Source: Diphasiastrum complanatum
Lineage: Eukaryota; Streptophyta; Lycopodiopsida; Lycopodiales; Lycopodiaceae
Length of the DNA stretch: 64,000 nt
Assembly: GCA_029204225.1 (NCBI GenBank)
Contig: CM055112.1
Coordinates: 22,382,578 to 22,446,577 of the forward strand
Reading direction: 5' to 3'
A program made the position numbers and the translations under genes. Numbering within the stretch: the first letter of the stretch is position 1; each line of letters starts with the position of its first letter. Under the pieces are notes generated by a model, which saw only the letters and a program-made list of their open reading frames with translations, searched no databases and was not told the origin of the DNA. This document shows positions 1 to 11,323 of the stretch, in pieces.

Positions 1-300
1 CGCTTTCCCATTTTAATTTTACTTAAAAGAAGAAAAGGGTCTTCCATAAACTTCCGAGGTTTGAACCGTGTGATAAGGGCTCGTTTAACAGTCTCCCAAT
101 CTTGTGCTGCGCCTGTTAAGGCCTTAGGAAAAACCTTAAGTTTATCTTGGGAAAAAACTTCGCCATAGAATTCACAAGATTCAGATATGAAGAAATCTAA
201 TTGGATCTATTAATCCATTGTATTTGGGTAGATCCAAATGGGGTGCTCTTCTAACAATGATTGGATTGACTTCCTGAAATGCACCTCCGGGTTCAGCCAT
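1..300 (-). pseudogene. Gag N-terminal fragment, probably Ty3-type
   Basis: Reading the reverse strand from an ATG at 300 gives MAEPGGAFQEVNPIIV, and then, after a frame change near 186, residues typical of the Retrotrans_gag domain: EFYGEVF, KVFPKALTGAAQDW and KRALITRF. These match the usual 'L.G.A..W' and following 'L...F..RF' pattern. Gag proteins of this kind package the element's RNA into particles. The reading runs off the left edge, so its length is unknown. The frame change and the in-frame TGA it creates make it a pseudogene. Ty3-type is inferred from the domain alone; the rest of the element would lie to the left of the window. Confidence 0.6.
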
Positions 301-1440
301 CTGTACAGATTAAATCAAGCAGACAATGAATTTGAATCTGGATTTTCAATTAAAACTATCTCAGATTGGATCTGCTAGATCTCTTCCACTTGACAAAAAT
401 CATATTCCTATATCGTGCAAAAAATTCCAAAAATCAACCAATCGATACTTCTCAAAAATGAAAAAATTCTCAGAATCTAAATCAGACTGTATCAAATTTG
501 ATCCAAAATTTGATAGGACTTGATCTGGAAAATCAGAACCTAAAAATAAACTGGTGAAGGTTCCCTATGTGAAAAATTGACTCGGCAAAGATTCAGTAGT
601 GCTATTTTTGATCAAAACTTTTTAATCAGGTTTTTCTGACAAATTTTATGGAAATAACCTTCGCCTAACTCTCAGACTCAAAATCTGACACAAATAAAGC
701 TAGGGTAGAACTGGCGAAGGTTTTCGGCACACAAAAACATAGTTTCTGTAGTTTGACGAGGGTAAAAATAGAGATTTTCTATGATCTGGATAGAATGAAT
801 GTTCGTTGAACTCAAAAATAGTAAATTACTATACATAGAATAATCTAGAAACTCGGCAAAGGTTCTGGCAAAGAATCAAGAGGTATTACTGGTATTTTTG
901 CAAAATAGAGGCTTTTTTGACAAAAATTTGACAATATGACAATTGATCCTCTGAGGAACCTTCTATTTCTAATATTATTATTCACCAACTTGGCAGTAGA
1001 TAGACCTAAATCACACCTATGCACAGTGAATCGGGCGAAGGTGCTTTTTCCTGTATTTTTAGGGTTTTGGTGATTTTTTGGTGTTTTTTTATGGTTTTTC
1101 TAATATTTTTGGAAATCTGCTGGGAAGGATTGTTCACCCTTCAAACAAGATTCTATGATCAAAACCGAAGGTTCATGCAACTCGGCGAATGTTTCCTAAA
1201 AGAGTACAAAAAGTTATCAGCGTTGATGACGATTTTTGCCTCCTTTTGACCAAAATCAGGCTAAAAAAAGAGTGGGAACCATCCAAATTGGAAAGAAACC
1301 CAACTTTATTCACTAACTTAACATTTAGGCCCTACGACATTAAAAGTTTCGCAAAAAAGTCTAAAGTCCTTTTATTAACCCTCTAATTAATCAAATCTCT
1401 ATGTGATCATCGGGTTGGACTTACACACGCAGGGTGCCAA
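301..1440 (-). other. Non-coding stretch upstream of the left-edge gag, with degenerate GGCRAAGGTT repeats
   Basis: No coding sequence seen. A short motif close to GGCRAAGGTT (for example CTCGGCAAAG near 592, GGCGAAGGTT near 713, CTCGGCAAAGGTT near 852, GGGCGAAGGTG near 1031, CTCGGCGAATG near 1181) recurs about every 100-150 bp, once in the opposite orientation near 662. By position this would be the leader of the reverse-strand element whose gag begins at 300. The reverse strand near 1424-1434 reads TTTGGCACCCTG, which could be a primer-binding site; that is inference. Confidence 0.3.
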
Positions 1441-1506
1441 ATTTCTCTCACTTGTTAACTAGGGTTAGGGTTGCCTTGGGATCTGGAAACCCTCCAATAG
1501 AAATCG

Positions 1507-1885
1507 CATGGATAATCCACGCGGAAGATATCCATGCGTGGATATCTTTAATGTTCGGTCCGGTCTGGTGGAAAAGTAGTACAAACTAAAATTTGTGTGG
1601 ATCATCCACGCGTGGATTATCCACGCAAAACCTGCCTTCCGGTGCCGCCAAACTTCCCTCCCAAACAGCTACCGAAAATTTCAAAACCCAATTTCGCGTG
1701 GATAATCCACGCGCATAAATTTTTTCAGTGTCGTGTCAGAAAAACACCAGTGGACATGTTCAAAAACATTTTGGTGTGGATAATCCACGCGTGGATGTTC
1801 CATGTGAACAAAATCTCAAAAAATTGACTAAGTGTCGGGTGTCGCGTAGATACTCTAAGTGGATAAACACAAAGTTTTCTAGTTG
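1507..1885 (+). repeat. Palindrome-rich dispersed repeat, copy 1 (GTGGATAATCCAC family)
   Basis: The stretch is built around copies of the self-complementary words TGGATAATCCA and ATCCACGCGTGGAT, separated by AT-rich spacers. The whole segment aligns by eye with 45,904-46,277, including shared single-copy stretches such as CTTCCCTCCCAAACAGCTA and GTGTCGTGTCAGAAAAACA. The function is unknown; the density of palindromic sites resembles subterminal binding-site arrays of DNA transposons, which is inference. Confidence 0.7.
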
Positions 1886-2341
<456 letters not shown>

Positions 2342-2626
2342 TGAAACATAAACGAATGGCATCATACACGCACACACGCACACACACACCCTAAACCCTA
2401 AACCCTAAACACAAACGAAGAGAAAAAAAAACTTAGTAGGATGTTAATCAAAACTACCGAATCATACGATTATATCCTATTCCAAAATGTTACCACATGC
2501 TCCCTCCCTGCGGCGTTTGGGCTTTCTTGTGGATCTCTTCCAACAAGAAACATTTGAATGACGCCTTTAACGGAAAAAAAACAAGGGCTACACACCTTCC
2601 TAGAATTGGGGGTGTTGGTTACCTTT

Positions 2627-2676
<50 letters not shown>

Positions 2677-2755
2677 ACATGAAACATAACTAATATAAAA
2701 CACATAAATTTAGATCCTACAAATTAGAGTAGCATGAACTAGTAAGCGTGAAACA
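2342..2755 (+). repeat. Composite repeat, copy B, with (CA)n, telomere-like CCCTAAA units and (CT)n
   Basis: This adjacent second copy carries an upstream module missing from copy A: a CA-rich tract (2,371-2,389), three CCCTAAA plant telomere-type units (about 2,389-2,410) and AAACGAAGAGAAAAAAA. The shared GTTTGGGCTTTCTTGTGG body follows, then (CT)n at about 2,630-2,673 and the CATGAAACATAAC tail. The telomere-like block is internal and only three units long, so it is not a chromosome end. Confidence 0.75.
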
Positions 2756-2886
2756 TTGGATAGACGATTTGGCATCGGAATAGGCATTGATTTAACAAAT
2801 CCCACAGATCCTCATATTTCGAAAGGCATTCCAACCCACTATAAATTTGAATCTGCAACAAAAAACTCTGGATCTATAGTACCCTC

Positions 2887-3154
2887 AGTTAGAATTAAAG
2901 TTAGAATCACTGTGTTACTGTACTGTGGGTCCTATTAGTGGATAAGGATCAGTTGGCCTCGCCACGAGGCAAGTCGATTGGACACGCGTCCCGCCAACGG
3001 CAACCTGGGTCATGCATGGGTTGCCTGAGTGAACAACTATATGTACAGTGTAATTTCATTTTGAGAAATATAGTTGCTATGTGAGCTTGCTGAGGAGAGT
3101 GATTTTCTGTCTGTGTTACTGGATCTGTGTTCCTGTGCAAAGCAAATTCTAAGT
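2887..3154 (+). repeat. 5' LTR of copia element 1
   Basis: It begins AGTTAGAATTAAAG and ends CAAATTCTAAGT, so its ends are an imperfect inverted repeat (AGTTAGAATT against AATTCTAAGT). It is preceded by the duplicated target CCCTC and followed directly by the primer site. It matches 6,186-6,461 and 11,324-11,597. Confidence 0.85.
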
Positions 3155-3168
3155 TGGTATCAGAGCCG
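3155..3168 (+). promoter_or_regulatory. Primer-binding site (initiator tRNA-Met type) of copia element 1
   Basis: TGGTATCAGAGCCG lies immediately after the 5' LTR. TGGTATCAGAGC is the standard plant copia complement of the 3' end of initiator tRNA-Met and primes minus-strand DNA synthesis. Confidence 0.9.
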
Positions 3169-3512
3169 TACAGGGAGTGTACACAGTACAGTGTCGCCGT
3201 TGAAGAGAGCTTCGGGAGAACTGTCTTCTTAGAGTTCGAGGTTTTACGGCGGGTTGAAGACAGAAAGAGAAGCACTGGTGCACGGTTTCTAATTTATAGA
3301 GGCTTGCTAAGCTCAGCAGAGAGATTATTAGCCTGTGCATAGCATCAGACAGGGAAAAATTTGGTGAAAAGTTGACAATTTCGAAGCCAGTTGAAAATTG
3401 AAACCGGACTTGGGGTTACGATTTTTATACATAATTAGTGATTTCTTCGCTGTTTGTGCACCGTTTTGGATGCCATAAGGACAGGAAGGAAGCTAATCAC
3501 ACTGTCAATCAG

Positions 3513-3987
3513 CCATGATTTATGCGGGCCCATGAGGACCATGTCCTTAGGAAAAGCCTTCTATTTCATGACCTTTATTGATGATATGTCACGTAAGACG
3601 TGGATCTACTCTTGAAGAAGAAATCAGATGCTTTTGATAACTTCAAGAACTTCAAAAACTTGGTCGAAAATCAGACAGGTAAGATCAGATAGTGGAGGTG
3701 AGTATAAGTCTAATGACTTCAATGATCTTTGTGATCAATGTGGGATTAAGAGACAATTTACGCAAGCTCATACTCCTACTCTCAATGGTGTAGATGAGTG
3801 CAAAAATCGTACGATTGTGGAAAGTGCCAGATCTATGCTAGTTGAAATGAAATTACCAAAAGATTTTTGGTCAGAAGCATGTAGCACGGCAGTCTATCTT
3901 CAAAATAGAAGTCCTACCATTGCCATACCAAAAATAACACCTGAGGAAGCATTCACAAAGAAGAAGCCAAAGGTGAACCACTTGTGA
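3513..3987 (+). pseudogene. Copia integrase core, element 1
   Basis: Joined over frames, the stretch encodes the integrase core that inserts the cDNA into host DNA. Visible landmarks are SHDLCGPM near 3,513, TFIDDMSRKTW with the first catalytic Asp, RSDSGGEY with the second, and TPTLNGVDECKNRT, where family members usually read NGVAERKNRT; the catalytic Glu is kept. At least two frame changes lie between 3,610 and 3,685. The HL-stop-IFGC junction at about 3,985 is TGA where relatives have Arg (a CGA-to-TGA type change). No functional enzyme is expected. The C-terminal integrase tail continues into the following reading frame. Confidence 0.85.
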
Positions 3988-4086
3988 ATCTTTGGATGTA
4001 AGGCCTTTGTACATATTCCTAAGGAAGAAAGACGTAAACTTGATGTAAAAGCTATCAAGTGCATATTCCTAGGATATGATGATCAC

Positions 4087-5382
4087 GTGAAGGGCTATAG
4101 ATGTTTTGATCCAGTCGAAAACAAAATCCATATAAGCCGAGATGTTATCTTTGATGAATCCAAGATGTATGAAGACGAAGATGCTGAGAAGATAGACACA
4201 TCCAGTAGGAAAAATGGAATAGTGAGGATACCACCTGATGATGATCCATTCATTGACCTTCCGAGTGATGAACATGAGGATACATCTCAAGATACTACTA
4301 CTCAACCTCAAGAAATAGGTTGGAGAGGTAGGGACAAACCTTTTGGTGCAAGAAGGATTGAAATTGCAGGTGACAAATGCAAGGAGAAGGATGTACCGTG
4401 GGATACATTTTCACCAGGAAGCCGATCACCTGACAGAAAGCTCCCTAAGTGGTTTGAGAGATTGATGGAGAGCCGCGACATAGATGACTTTCCAGGATCA
4501 TCTAACCAGGGAGAGCTACGAAGATCAACAAGAGAGAAGATACTACCTGAAAGGTATGAAGCAAATTATGCTCTCTTATCTAGCATTATTCAAAGCAAAG
4601 AACCTTCGACTTATAGTGAAGCGAAGGATGATGATATTTGGATCAAGTCCATGGGAGAGGAGATGGAGTCAATTGCTAAGCATAGCACATGGGACTTAGT
4701 AGAACCACCAGTTGGCAAGAAACCCATTGGTTGCAAATGGGTATATAGAACCAAGTACCATGCAGATGGAAGCGTAGCAAAGCACAAAGCAAGATTGGTA
4801 ATCAAAGGGTACGCACAAAATAAAGGCATTGACTATGAGGAGACCTTTGCGCCGGTGTGTGACTGGAATACTCTACGTCTACTTATTGCTTTAGCTTCAC
4901 ATTTCGGTTGGCCTTTGCATCAGATGGATGTGAAATCTGCTTTTTTAAATGGTGAGTTAGAAGAAGAAGTGTTCATGGATCAACCTGAAGGCTTTGTAAC
5001 GAAAGGACAAGAAAATAAAGTATATCGCTTGAAGAAAACGTTTTATGGTCTTAAACAAGCACCACGTGCATGGTATAGCAGGATTGATGCCTACTTTCGT
5101 TCAAAGGGAATGGTGAGAACACATTCTGATTCAAATCTATATGTCTTATGCTTTGATGGTATGGTTGCTTTGATTGCTCTTTATGTTGATGACTTGATTA
5201 TTATGGGAAATAATCAAGAGATGATAGACATGATCAAGAAAGACCTCATGGAACAATTTGAGATGACGGATCTCAACCTGATGCATTACTGCCTTGGAGT
5301 AGAAGTGTGGCAAAAAGGACATGAAGTGGGTTTAACACAGGTGAAGTATGTCAAAGAGTTACTACACAGGTTTAGGTTGTAG
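4087..5382 (+). pseudogene. Copia integrase tail and reverse transcriptase, element 1
   Basis: A 431-codon reading starts in the integrase C-terminal region (GYRCFDPVENKIHISRDVIF) and continues into the copia reverse transcriptase (RVT_2): KPIGCKWVYRTKYH, KARLVIKGYAQ, QMDVKSAFLNG, YGLKQAPRAWY and the catalytic box YVDDLIIMG near residue 365. The enzyme copies element RNA into DNA. The frame is closed by TAG at 5,380-5,382, exactly where the sister copy near 12,950 reads CAA, so this is most simply a Gln-to-stop change. The RNase H part follows in the same element. The frame is open only because the stops lie at its borders; the upstream integrase lesions make it non-functional. Confidence 0.9.
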
Positions 5383-6132
5383 GATTGCAAACCAGTAAAC
5401 ACTCCTATTGAACCAGGTAAAAAGCTTTCTAAGCTTGATAAATCACAGTCATTTGATGCTACGCTATATGGACAGTTAGTAGGGAGCTTGATTTACCTTA
5501 CCACAACTAGACCAGATATATGCTATGTTGTTGGCATTGTAAGTCAGTTTATGGCAGCACCTACGGAAACACATTGGAAAGTAGCTAAACGCATTTTTCG
5601 TTATGTGAAAGGTACTTCAGAGTATGGCTTGATTTACAGGAAGCATGATGGTTTACCTGAGTTGTGTGGCTATGTGGATGCGGACTGGGGAGGTGACTAT
5701 GATGATCGTAGATCCACCACAGGATATATATTCCAGTTTTGTGGTAATTGCTTTTCCTGGTCTAGTAAAAAGCAAAGTACAATTGTTCTTTCCACCACAG
5801 AAGCAGAGTATAAGGCAATGTGTAGTGTTGCACAAGAAGCTATATGGTTGAGACAAATCTTGGAAGAAATTGGCATGAAGCAGAAAAATCCCACGACTTT
5901 ACATAGCGACAGTCAGAGTGGCATTCAGCTAGCAAAGAATCCAGTGTTCCATGCGAGAACTAAACACATTGAGATTCAATATCACTTCATACGTGAGAGG
6001 CTGCTGAGTCGTGAAATTCATGTTGTTCATTGTAGCACAGAAGAACAACTAGCTGATATTTTCACTAAGCCACTCACTGGAGAAAAGTTTGATAAGTTTA
6101 GAAAAAAACTTTCTGTATTTAAAGTTTGTTGA
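5383..6132 (+). pseudogene. Copia RNase H, element 1
   Basis: This is the continuation of the pol reading after the stop at 5,380. It shows SLIYLTTTRPDICYVVG, YVDADWGGDYDDRRSTTGY with the first catalytic Asp, LSTTEAEYKAM with the Glu, LHSDSQSGIQLAKN with another Asp, and the conserved end ARTKHIEIQYHFIRE. RNase H removes the RNA strand during cDNA synthesis. The domain itself looks complete, ending in the usual ADIFTKPL tail at a TGA at 6,130-6,132. It is cut off from RT by one stop, so it is translated only with readthrough. Confidence 0.88.
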
Positions 6133-6185
6133 CTTTAAAGCTATGTATATGACTGTATAAAAAGTGACTCTACTTTACGGGAGAG

Positions 6186-6461
6186 AGTTAGAATTAAAGT
6201 TAGAATCACTGTGTTATTGTACTGTGGGTCCTATCAGTGGATAAGGATCAGTTGGCCTCGCCAGGAGGCAAGTCGACGGGACACGCGTCCCGCCAACGGC
6301 AACCTGGGTCATGCATGGGTTGCCTGAGTGAACAACTATATGTACGGTGTAATTTCATTTTGAGAAATATAGTTGCTATGTGAGCTTGCTGAGGAGAGTG
6401 ATTTTTTGTCTGTGTTAATGTGTAGCATGATTTGTGTTCCTGTGCAAAGCAAATTCTAAGT
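6186..6461 (+). repeat. 3' LTR of copia element 1
   Basis: It starts AGTTAGAATTAAAG after a purine tract and ends AAATTCTAAGT before the duplicated CCCTC. It is slightly longer than the 5' LTR (276 against 268 bp), mainly because of extra bases near 6,415-6,432. Short readings on the reverse strand of both LTRs are non-coding shadows. Confidence 0.85.
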
Positions 6462-6706
6462 CCCTCATCATCTCTCACATAAATCTATAGAACCCTAATA
6501 GAAAATAAGCCATCAAAATAGTCTTCGGAATAGCAAATTCTGCATATCCGCCTATTCCAACGGCCTTTCCGACTCTTTGTTACCTTAAAAAACTTGTGTG
6601 GATCCGTCGACTCCTTTGCCTCAAAATAAATCTGCATACAAAACGTAAAGTCAATAAAACCAAACTACAATCACATTGAGATGGAGACTATGATGTAAGA
6701 GAAAGA

Positions 6707-6713
<7 letters not shown>

Positions 6714-6792
<79 letters not shown>
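6714..6792 (+). repeat. (GA)n microsatellite
   Basis: About 39 uninterrupted GA units after a GA-rich lead-in. Apparent Arg-Glu or Ser-Leu proteins across it are artefacts. Confidence 0.95.
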
Positions 6793-6794
<2 letters not shown>

Positions 6795-7769
6795 ACCTTA
6801 CATCCAATAATCAAAAAATCTCCATCCTCCACTTTTTCTTTTTTTTTGAGCTCACCACATTTGATTTTACACGGAGTAAGCAAAGAGAAAAAGCAAGAAG
6901 AACAAGCAAAGTGCAAGAGGAAAAAGCAAAGAGCAATAGCAAGAGGAGCATTCAAATGTGGGGAGGATAAGGAGAGTGAGGAGGATAAAGAGGGTGAGAA
7001 AGAATCAACAAACAAGGGAGAAGACAAAGGTGGCAGGTACGTCCCTTGATACCATCACCCACTCCTCTTCCCTTTTCAAAAATGCCATCACAATGGTCAT
7101 TCTTTTCGAAATTTGCAAGAATCTGTCTAACCCTCGGTATACCCCTCAAGTTAGCTTCAATATTCCAAGGTCTGTTCCGAGGCCCTGACTAAATTAGATT
7201 AAGTATTCTGTGGTCTATTCTGAGGTGTATTCCGAGGCCTTCACTAAATGCCAAAATCAACTCAAAATTGTTGCATTCTAAAATCACACAATTTTCAAAG
7301 ATTGTTGTTCGTATTCCCAAGCCTTGTCAAAGAATATATAGTGCACTGGACAACACAAATTTTTATGTGCTAAATTGTACTCATCTGGTTAAAAGATGTC
7401 ATAAGTGTCCAAGCATTGACGTAATTGGCATCCAACTACAATTCTTGGGCATCCAACTATCCAAAATTTTGAAATTTGTCTTTTTCAAAAATAGTGATTT
7501 TGCGAAATAGTAATTTTCCAAGGGATCCAATTACATATGTCCCTATTATATATGAGCGTAACACTATTTTTCTATTGTGAGATATCATGCCATACTTTGC
7601 CAATGACACATGGTGACTAGATGATAACATGTGACCTTAGTGTAGAAGGAATCTCTAACAATTTGGATGTTTAGGGATTTTGATCAATATCACCTTAACC
7701 TTGAACCCCTCAATTGGATGCATAGGTAGAATGTTATGCAAAACTTAGTTTTCATTAGTTTAGGAGAAC

Positions 7770-7878
7770 TGAAGAGTGAGGCCAATCATGTAATAATGCA
7801 CATAGACATGGATCGCATATCTAGGCAAAATCCGGTCCATGCCTATCTACATCATTACATGGCTAGCCTCACTCTTCA
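7770..7878 (+). repeat. Imperfect 43-bp inverted repeat (foldback)
   Basis: The arm at 7,770-7,812 begins TGAAGAGTGAGGC and ends ACATGGA. The arm at 7,836-7,878 is its imperfect reverse complement (TCCATGCC to GCCTCACTCTTCA), with about seven mismatches, mostly transitions, and a 23-nt loop. An RNA copy would form a long hairpin. It could be a small foldback transposon relic or a microRNA-precursor-like hairpin; sequence alone does not decide. Confidence 0.6.
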
Positions 7879-8158
7879 CAAGATCGTAGTTGGTCTTGTC
7901 ATAAACAATGAGCATGGATCACAAGATTGCAGTTGGCCTTGTTACAAGTAATGAGTAGAGATTTAGTTAGACCTATCTTAAATTTATACATCATCGAGAT
8001 GCTTGGAACCGCGAGCGCCATAGATCACAATCATATTTATGACAAAGTTCTAACATACAACTAATTATAAGCTAGGGTTGAACAATATTGTTTGTCACAA
8101 AATTTGGTCTAAATAATTGTCAACCATCAAGGTGCACTGATGCAAATGACGAGTTCAT

Positions 8159-10615
8159 GTGTCATTCACAGTGCATGATCACGAGGGGGACATGGATGAC
8201 ATGACGGATGCATTCTTCATGAACCCATCCGAGGCCACATTGACAAGAGAAGAACAGATGATGCGTGTCTTGGCATCCACTCCTTTGTATAAGGGTGGAC
8301 AAATGTCAAAGTTGCGAGCTTGTTTGTTACCTTTGAACTTGCAAACTAAATACGGGTGATTAGATGTGACCATCACGGAGTTGTTTGGCTAAGCTTGTGA
8401 GCTTCTTGTGTGTTATGAACAAGTTGATCTCATCTCATTTTATTTTTTCATGCGTTGTGAGAAACTATATATAACTAATTACGTAAATATATATTTTGTT
8501 GTAGTTTGCTCAGAAAAATGTTGTCTCCAAATAACAGCATGGCAGATCTCGACAAGAAGCCAAGAAAATGCTATCCGCGGTCGACATGAATTACAAGAGT
8601 ATTCATGCATGTCCCAATGATTGCATCTTATATCGAAATGAGTTTGAGGAGACAAGCACGTACGTGTCCACGTTGTGGGGAACACCGCTACAGGCAAGGT
8701 TTACAAGGAGTGACCATACTTGCCAAGGTGGTAAGACATTTTCCCATCATCATACCCCAGGATACGCCACATGTTGAAGTGTAATTCCATCTGGGAGCTA
8801 ATGACATGGCATTCGAGCAATCGTTCATCGGATAATACTATAAGGATTCCTGCCACTTCCCCAGCATGGAAGCACATGGATGCTACTTGGCATGAGTTTA
8901 GGGATGAGCCTCGCCATTTGCGTTTGGGGTTGGCGATGGATGGCGTGAATCCATTTGGTTTTTCGTCCACATCATGATCCACTTGGTTGGTTGTCCTTAT
9001 ATTTACAGCATCCCCCCTTGGCTAAGTATCAAGAAGGGGCACCTAATGCTCACCCTTCTTATCTTGAGAAAAGTACAAGGCAAAAAATATGGACGTGTAT
9101 ATGGCTCTTTTGATAGATGAGCTAAAGATTCCATGGCAAAGAGTTCAAGTGAGCGATATATTAAGACCACTGAGACAAAGAGATTTTGTGGTAAAGGGGA
9201 TCTAGACATGGAGAATGTTCAGGTGAGATATCCTTGCCATTGGTTCGATTCATGGTATTATATTAAATTTTATGTGCATTCACAAATTTTCTTTCAATTC
9301 GAACATTGGACTCATGATTAATTTGGTTGTTTTGTCTCAAAGTAGGGCTCCAAACTAGTGGCTACAATGCATGTCCCGTTTATTTGCAAGCACGTCACTC
9401 ACAACATCTACGAAAGATGGTTTATGGGGGCCACACTCAATACCTTCCACCCGATCACCCTATGCATGATGGGCTAATTGGTCACGTCCTCATTCCATGC
9501 AGGTACAATACATATTTGGGCCAATTAATGGTATATGTCATTTATTTATTTTATAGTTACTTTGAGACTCTTTATATTTCTTCTAATGAAAATCTGCATT
9601 AAATGTGCGTGCTTGTTTGTTAATATTGTAGCCAAGTAATTGGCCTCAGATTTGGAAATCCAATCAATATCTCGGACGACTCCCTCCTGGCATGAAGAGG
9701 TTATCAATATTTCATGAACTATTGATAAACCATCTTTTGGACTCGATGCAAATATTCACTTGACCGGGTCAAAAGATAAAAAAGACGCACAAGATGACTT
9801 AAAAGAAGTGGAAAAGATGGCCGATTTATAACCACAAACGATGAAGACTCAATTGTCCTACCAAAGGTCCCATGGATCTTCTTGAAGAGAGAAGAGACGA
9901 TTGTAAACATGGCAATAGCCTCATTTCAAACTCCGACAGGACACATGCGATGCCTAAAGGGTGTCTTCAGAAAGGACAACAAGCTAAGTGGACCAAAGTC
10001 TCATGACTGGCATAAATTTTTACAGGTTGTCATGGCATGTTTTCTGATGTTGCTTTCACCTCAACATTGTGGATTACATTTTATAGCATGTCTTGTAATT
10101 TCACAATGATCTCATTGCGCATATATGTATCTCAATGAACAAATTGTTTTTGTGCATGCAGTTTGTGCTTCCCTTGGTGTTGAGAGGGTTCTTGACAGAG
10201 GAGTTAAGGAGTGCAATCTACAAAATTAGTGGTTTGGTGAGGTACGATGAATGCGACTCAAATAATTTTTTGTTGGGGTGATTCAAGATGATGATCTTAC
10301 TAACGCGTATGTCATTGTTGTTCCTCTTTCTTATGAAGATACATTTTATCCAAGGAGATACCGTTGGCATCCATTGAGACAACAAGATAAAGCTCCATCG
10401 AGGCAGTGTGTTTGATCGAGAAGCACTTTCCCACATCCATTCTCACTATTCAAATGCATGTTTTGTTGGACCAATATCTCTATCTTAGGGATGGATTGAT
10501 TCACAATTCCACATTAACAGTGTCTTGTTTTTATGTCAAAACCAATCTTGATAATCTTCATATAGGGTCCATAAAAATATTTATCTTAAAAAGTCTATTC
10601 TGGTCACCTTCATGA
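8159..10615 (+). pseudogene. CACTA transposase, TNP2 type, decayed copy 1
   Basis: Scattered over several frames is a TNP2 (Transposase_21) protein, the En/Spm-type CACTA transposase. In order: LLPLNLQTKYG (8,320), KKMLSAVDMNYK and SIHACPNDCILYRNEF (8,560-8,645), the zinc-ribbon-like CPRCGEHRY (8,668), SPAWKHMDATWHEF (8,860), LRLGLAMDGVNPFG (8,918), GYNACP (9,359), YLPPDHP (9,441), LSGPKSHDWHKF (9,982) and FVLPLVLRGFLTEELRSAIY (10,160). Multiple stops and frame changes, for example before IRHMLKCNSIWELMTWH near 8,760, rule out function. The arrangement matches the copy at 15.5-17.1 kb. I could not find CACTA ends around it. Confidence 0.85.
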
Positions 10616-11084
10616 CTTGCGTAGATGCTTTTCTTGATGATATTTAGAAATGATGTACATTGTTGGGTCAATGTCTTTATGATTAAGGATCAATTGGCTC
10701 TCAATTTCCATCAAAAAGCTAACTACAATCTACAATGAAATGTTTCTTTTTGGACAGTTTATTATTGTCTCTTTTATGGACTTTGGTATGTGCTCCTCTC
10801 AAAGAAATGTAGATATGTTTACTAGTGGATCATTATCTTTGTAATAGAGATATTTTTTGTTCACAAGTAGCATCATTAGATTTTTTAATTAATCATTAAT
10901 ATCCATATTCTTCATATTCTTCATATAGTTATTATTCCTTCATCATGCGCGATTCAATACATCGAAGATCGCTAGTGATCCGTCAACACCTAGGGGAAAA
11001 TCGGTTTAACCCAAGAAGAAACTTCCTAGGAAGTTACCTAGTCCCAAGTGGCAATTTGCCAAAAAAATTATCCAATTTATGGAT

Positions 11085-11323
11085 TGGGAGTGTAACTTTT
11101 GTCACTTGCAAAAGTCCGGTGGCACTCCTAGAATTAGAGAACATCTTTTAGGTGGGGGTAGCAAATCATCGATCGCGAGATGTACTAGTCGTTTGGTCCA
11201 AGAGGCATCGTCTAGGTTGAGAGCTATAACAAACGAAAAAACATAAAAAAAAAGAGGTCGGTCATCAATTAGTACTAGTCATAGTCACAACATGATTGAC
11301 TTGATAGATCTTGATGAAGACCC
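11085..11323 (+). pseudogene. BED-type zinc-finger fragment, hAT-transposase-like
   Basis: One frame reads WECNFCHLQKSGGTPRIREH then LLGGGSKSSIARC. This is a BED zinc finger: an aromatic residue, Cys-x2-Cys, a basic RIREHL helix with His, and a closing Cys. It is typical of the DNA-binding N terminus of plant hAT transposases and of host proteins derived from them. Continuation shows a stop (EKT-TAA) near 11,245, then KKRGRSSI and an acidic MIDLIDLDED. The reading is cut by the copia LTR at 11,324, which therefore inserted into it. No hAT catalytic domain is visible downstream. Confidence 0.6.

Larger units (their letters stand above)
2887..6461 (+). mobile_element. Ty1/copia LTR retrotransposon, gag-less deletion derivative
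   Basis: Two related LTRs (2,887-3,154 and 6,186-6,461) flank a short internal region. A 5-bp target-site duplication, CCCTC, is visible at 2,882-2,886 and 6,462-6,466. A TGGTATCAGAGC primer site complementary to initiator tRNA-Met starts at 3,155, and a purine-rich tract (GGGAGAGAG) abuts the 3' LTR. Gag, protease and the pre-integrase zinc domain are missing: the leader runs straight into the integrase core near 3,513. Integrase, RT and RNase H remain but carry stops and frame changes. The intact target-site duplication shows that it inserted as a unit, so the gag loss could predate insertion (mobilised by an autonomous relative) or have followed it. The same family recurs at 11,324-13,582. 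Confidence 0.9.
6467..8158. other. Gene-free stretch with (GA)n, short duplications and a foldback
   Basis: Nothing recognisably coding. It contains (GA)n at about 6,714-6,792, a short internal repetition around GGTCTGTTCCGAGGCC and GGTGTATTCCGAGGCC (7,170-7,246), the foldback at 7,770-7,878, and an imperfect tandem copy of CACAAGATCGTAGTTGG and CACAAGATTGCAGTTGG (7,877-7,950). Confidence 0.5.

Noticed and set aside
2389-2411. CCCTAAA units as a chromosome end
   Set aside because: Only three units, embedded in a dispersed repeat that recurs elsewhere; an interstitial telomere-like block.
3155-3168. TGGTATCAGAGCC sites as tRNA gene fragments
   Set aside because: Only the 3' tRNA complement is present, directly after LTR ends; these are primer-binding sites, not tRNA genes.
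2949-3275. Reverse-strand 108-codon frame in the LTR of copia element 1 (similar ones at 6,248 and 11,385)
   Set aside because: Recurs only because the LTR recurs, and the three copies end differently; no domain.
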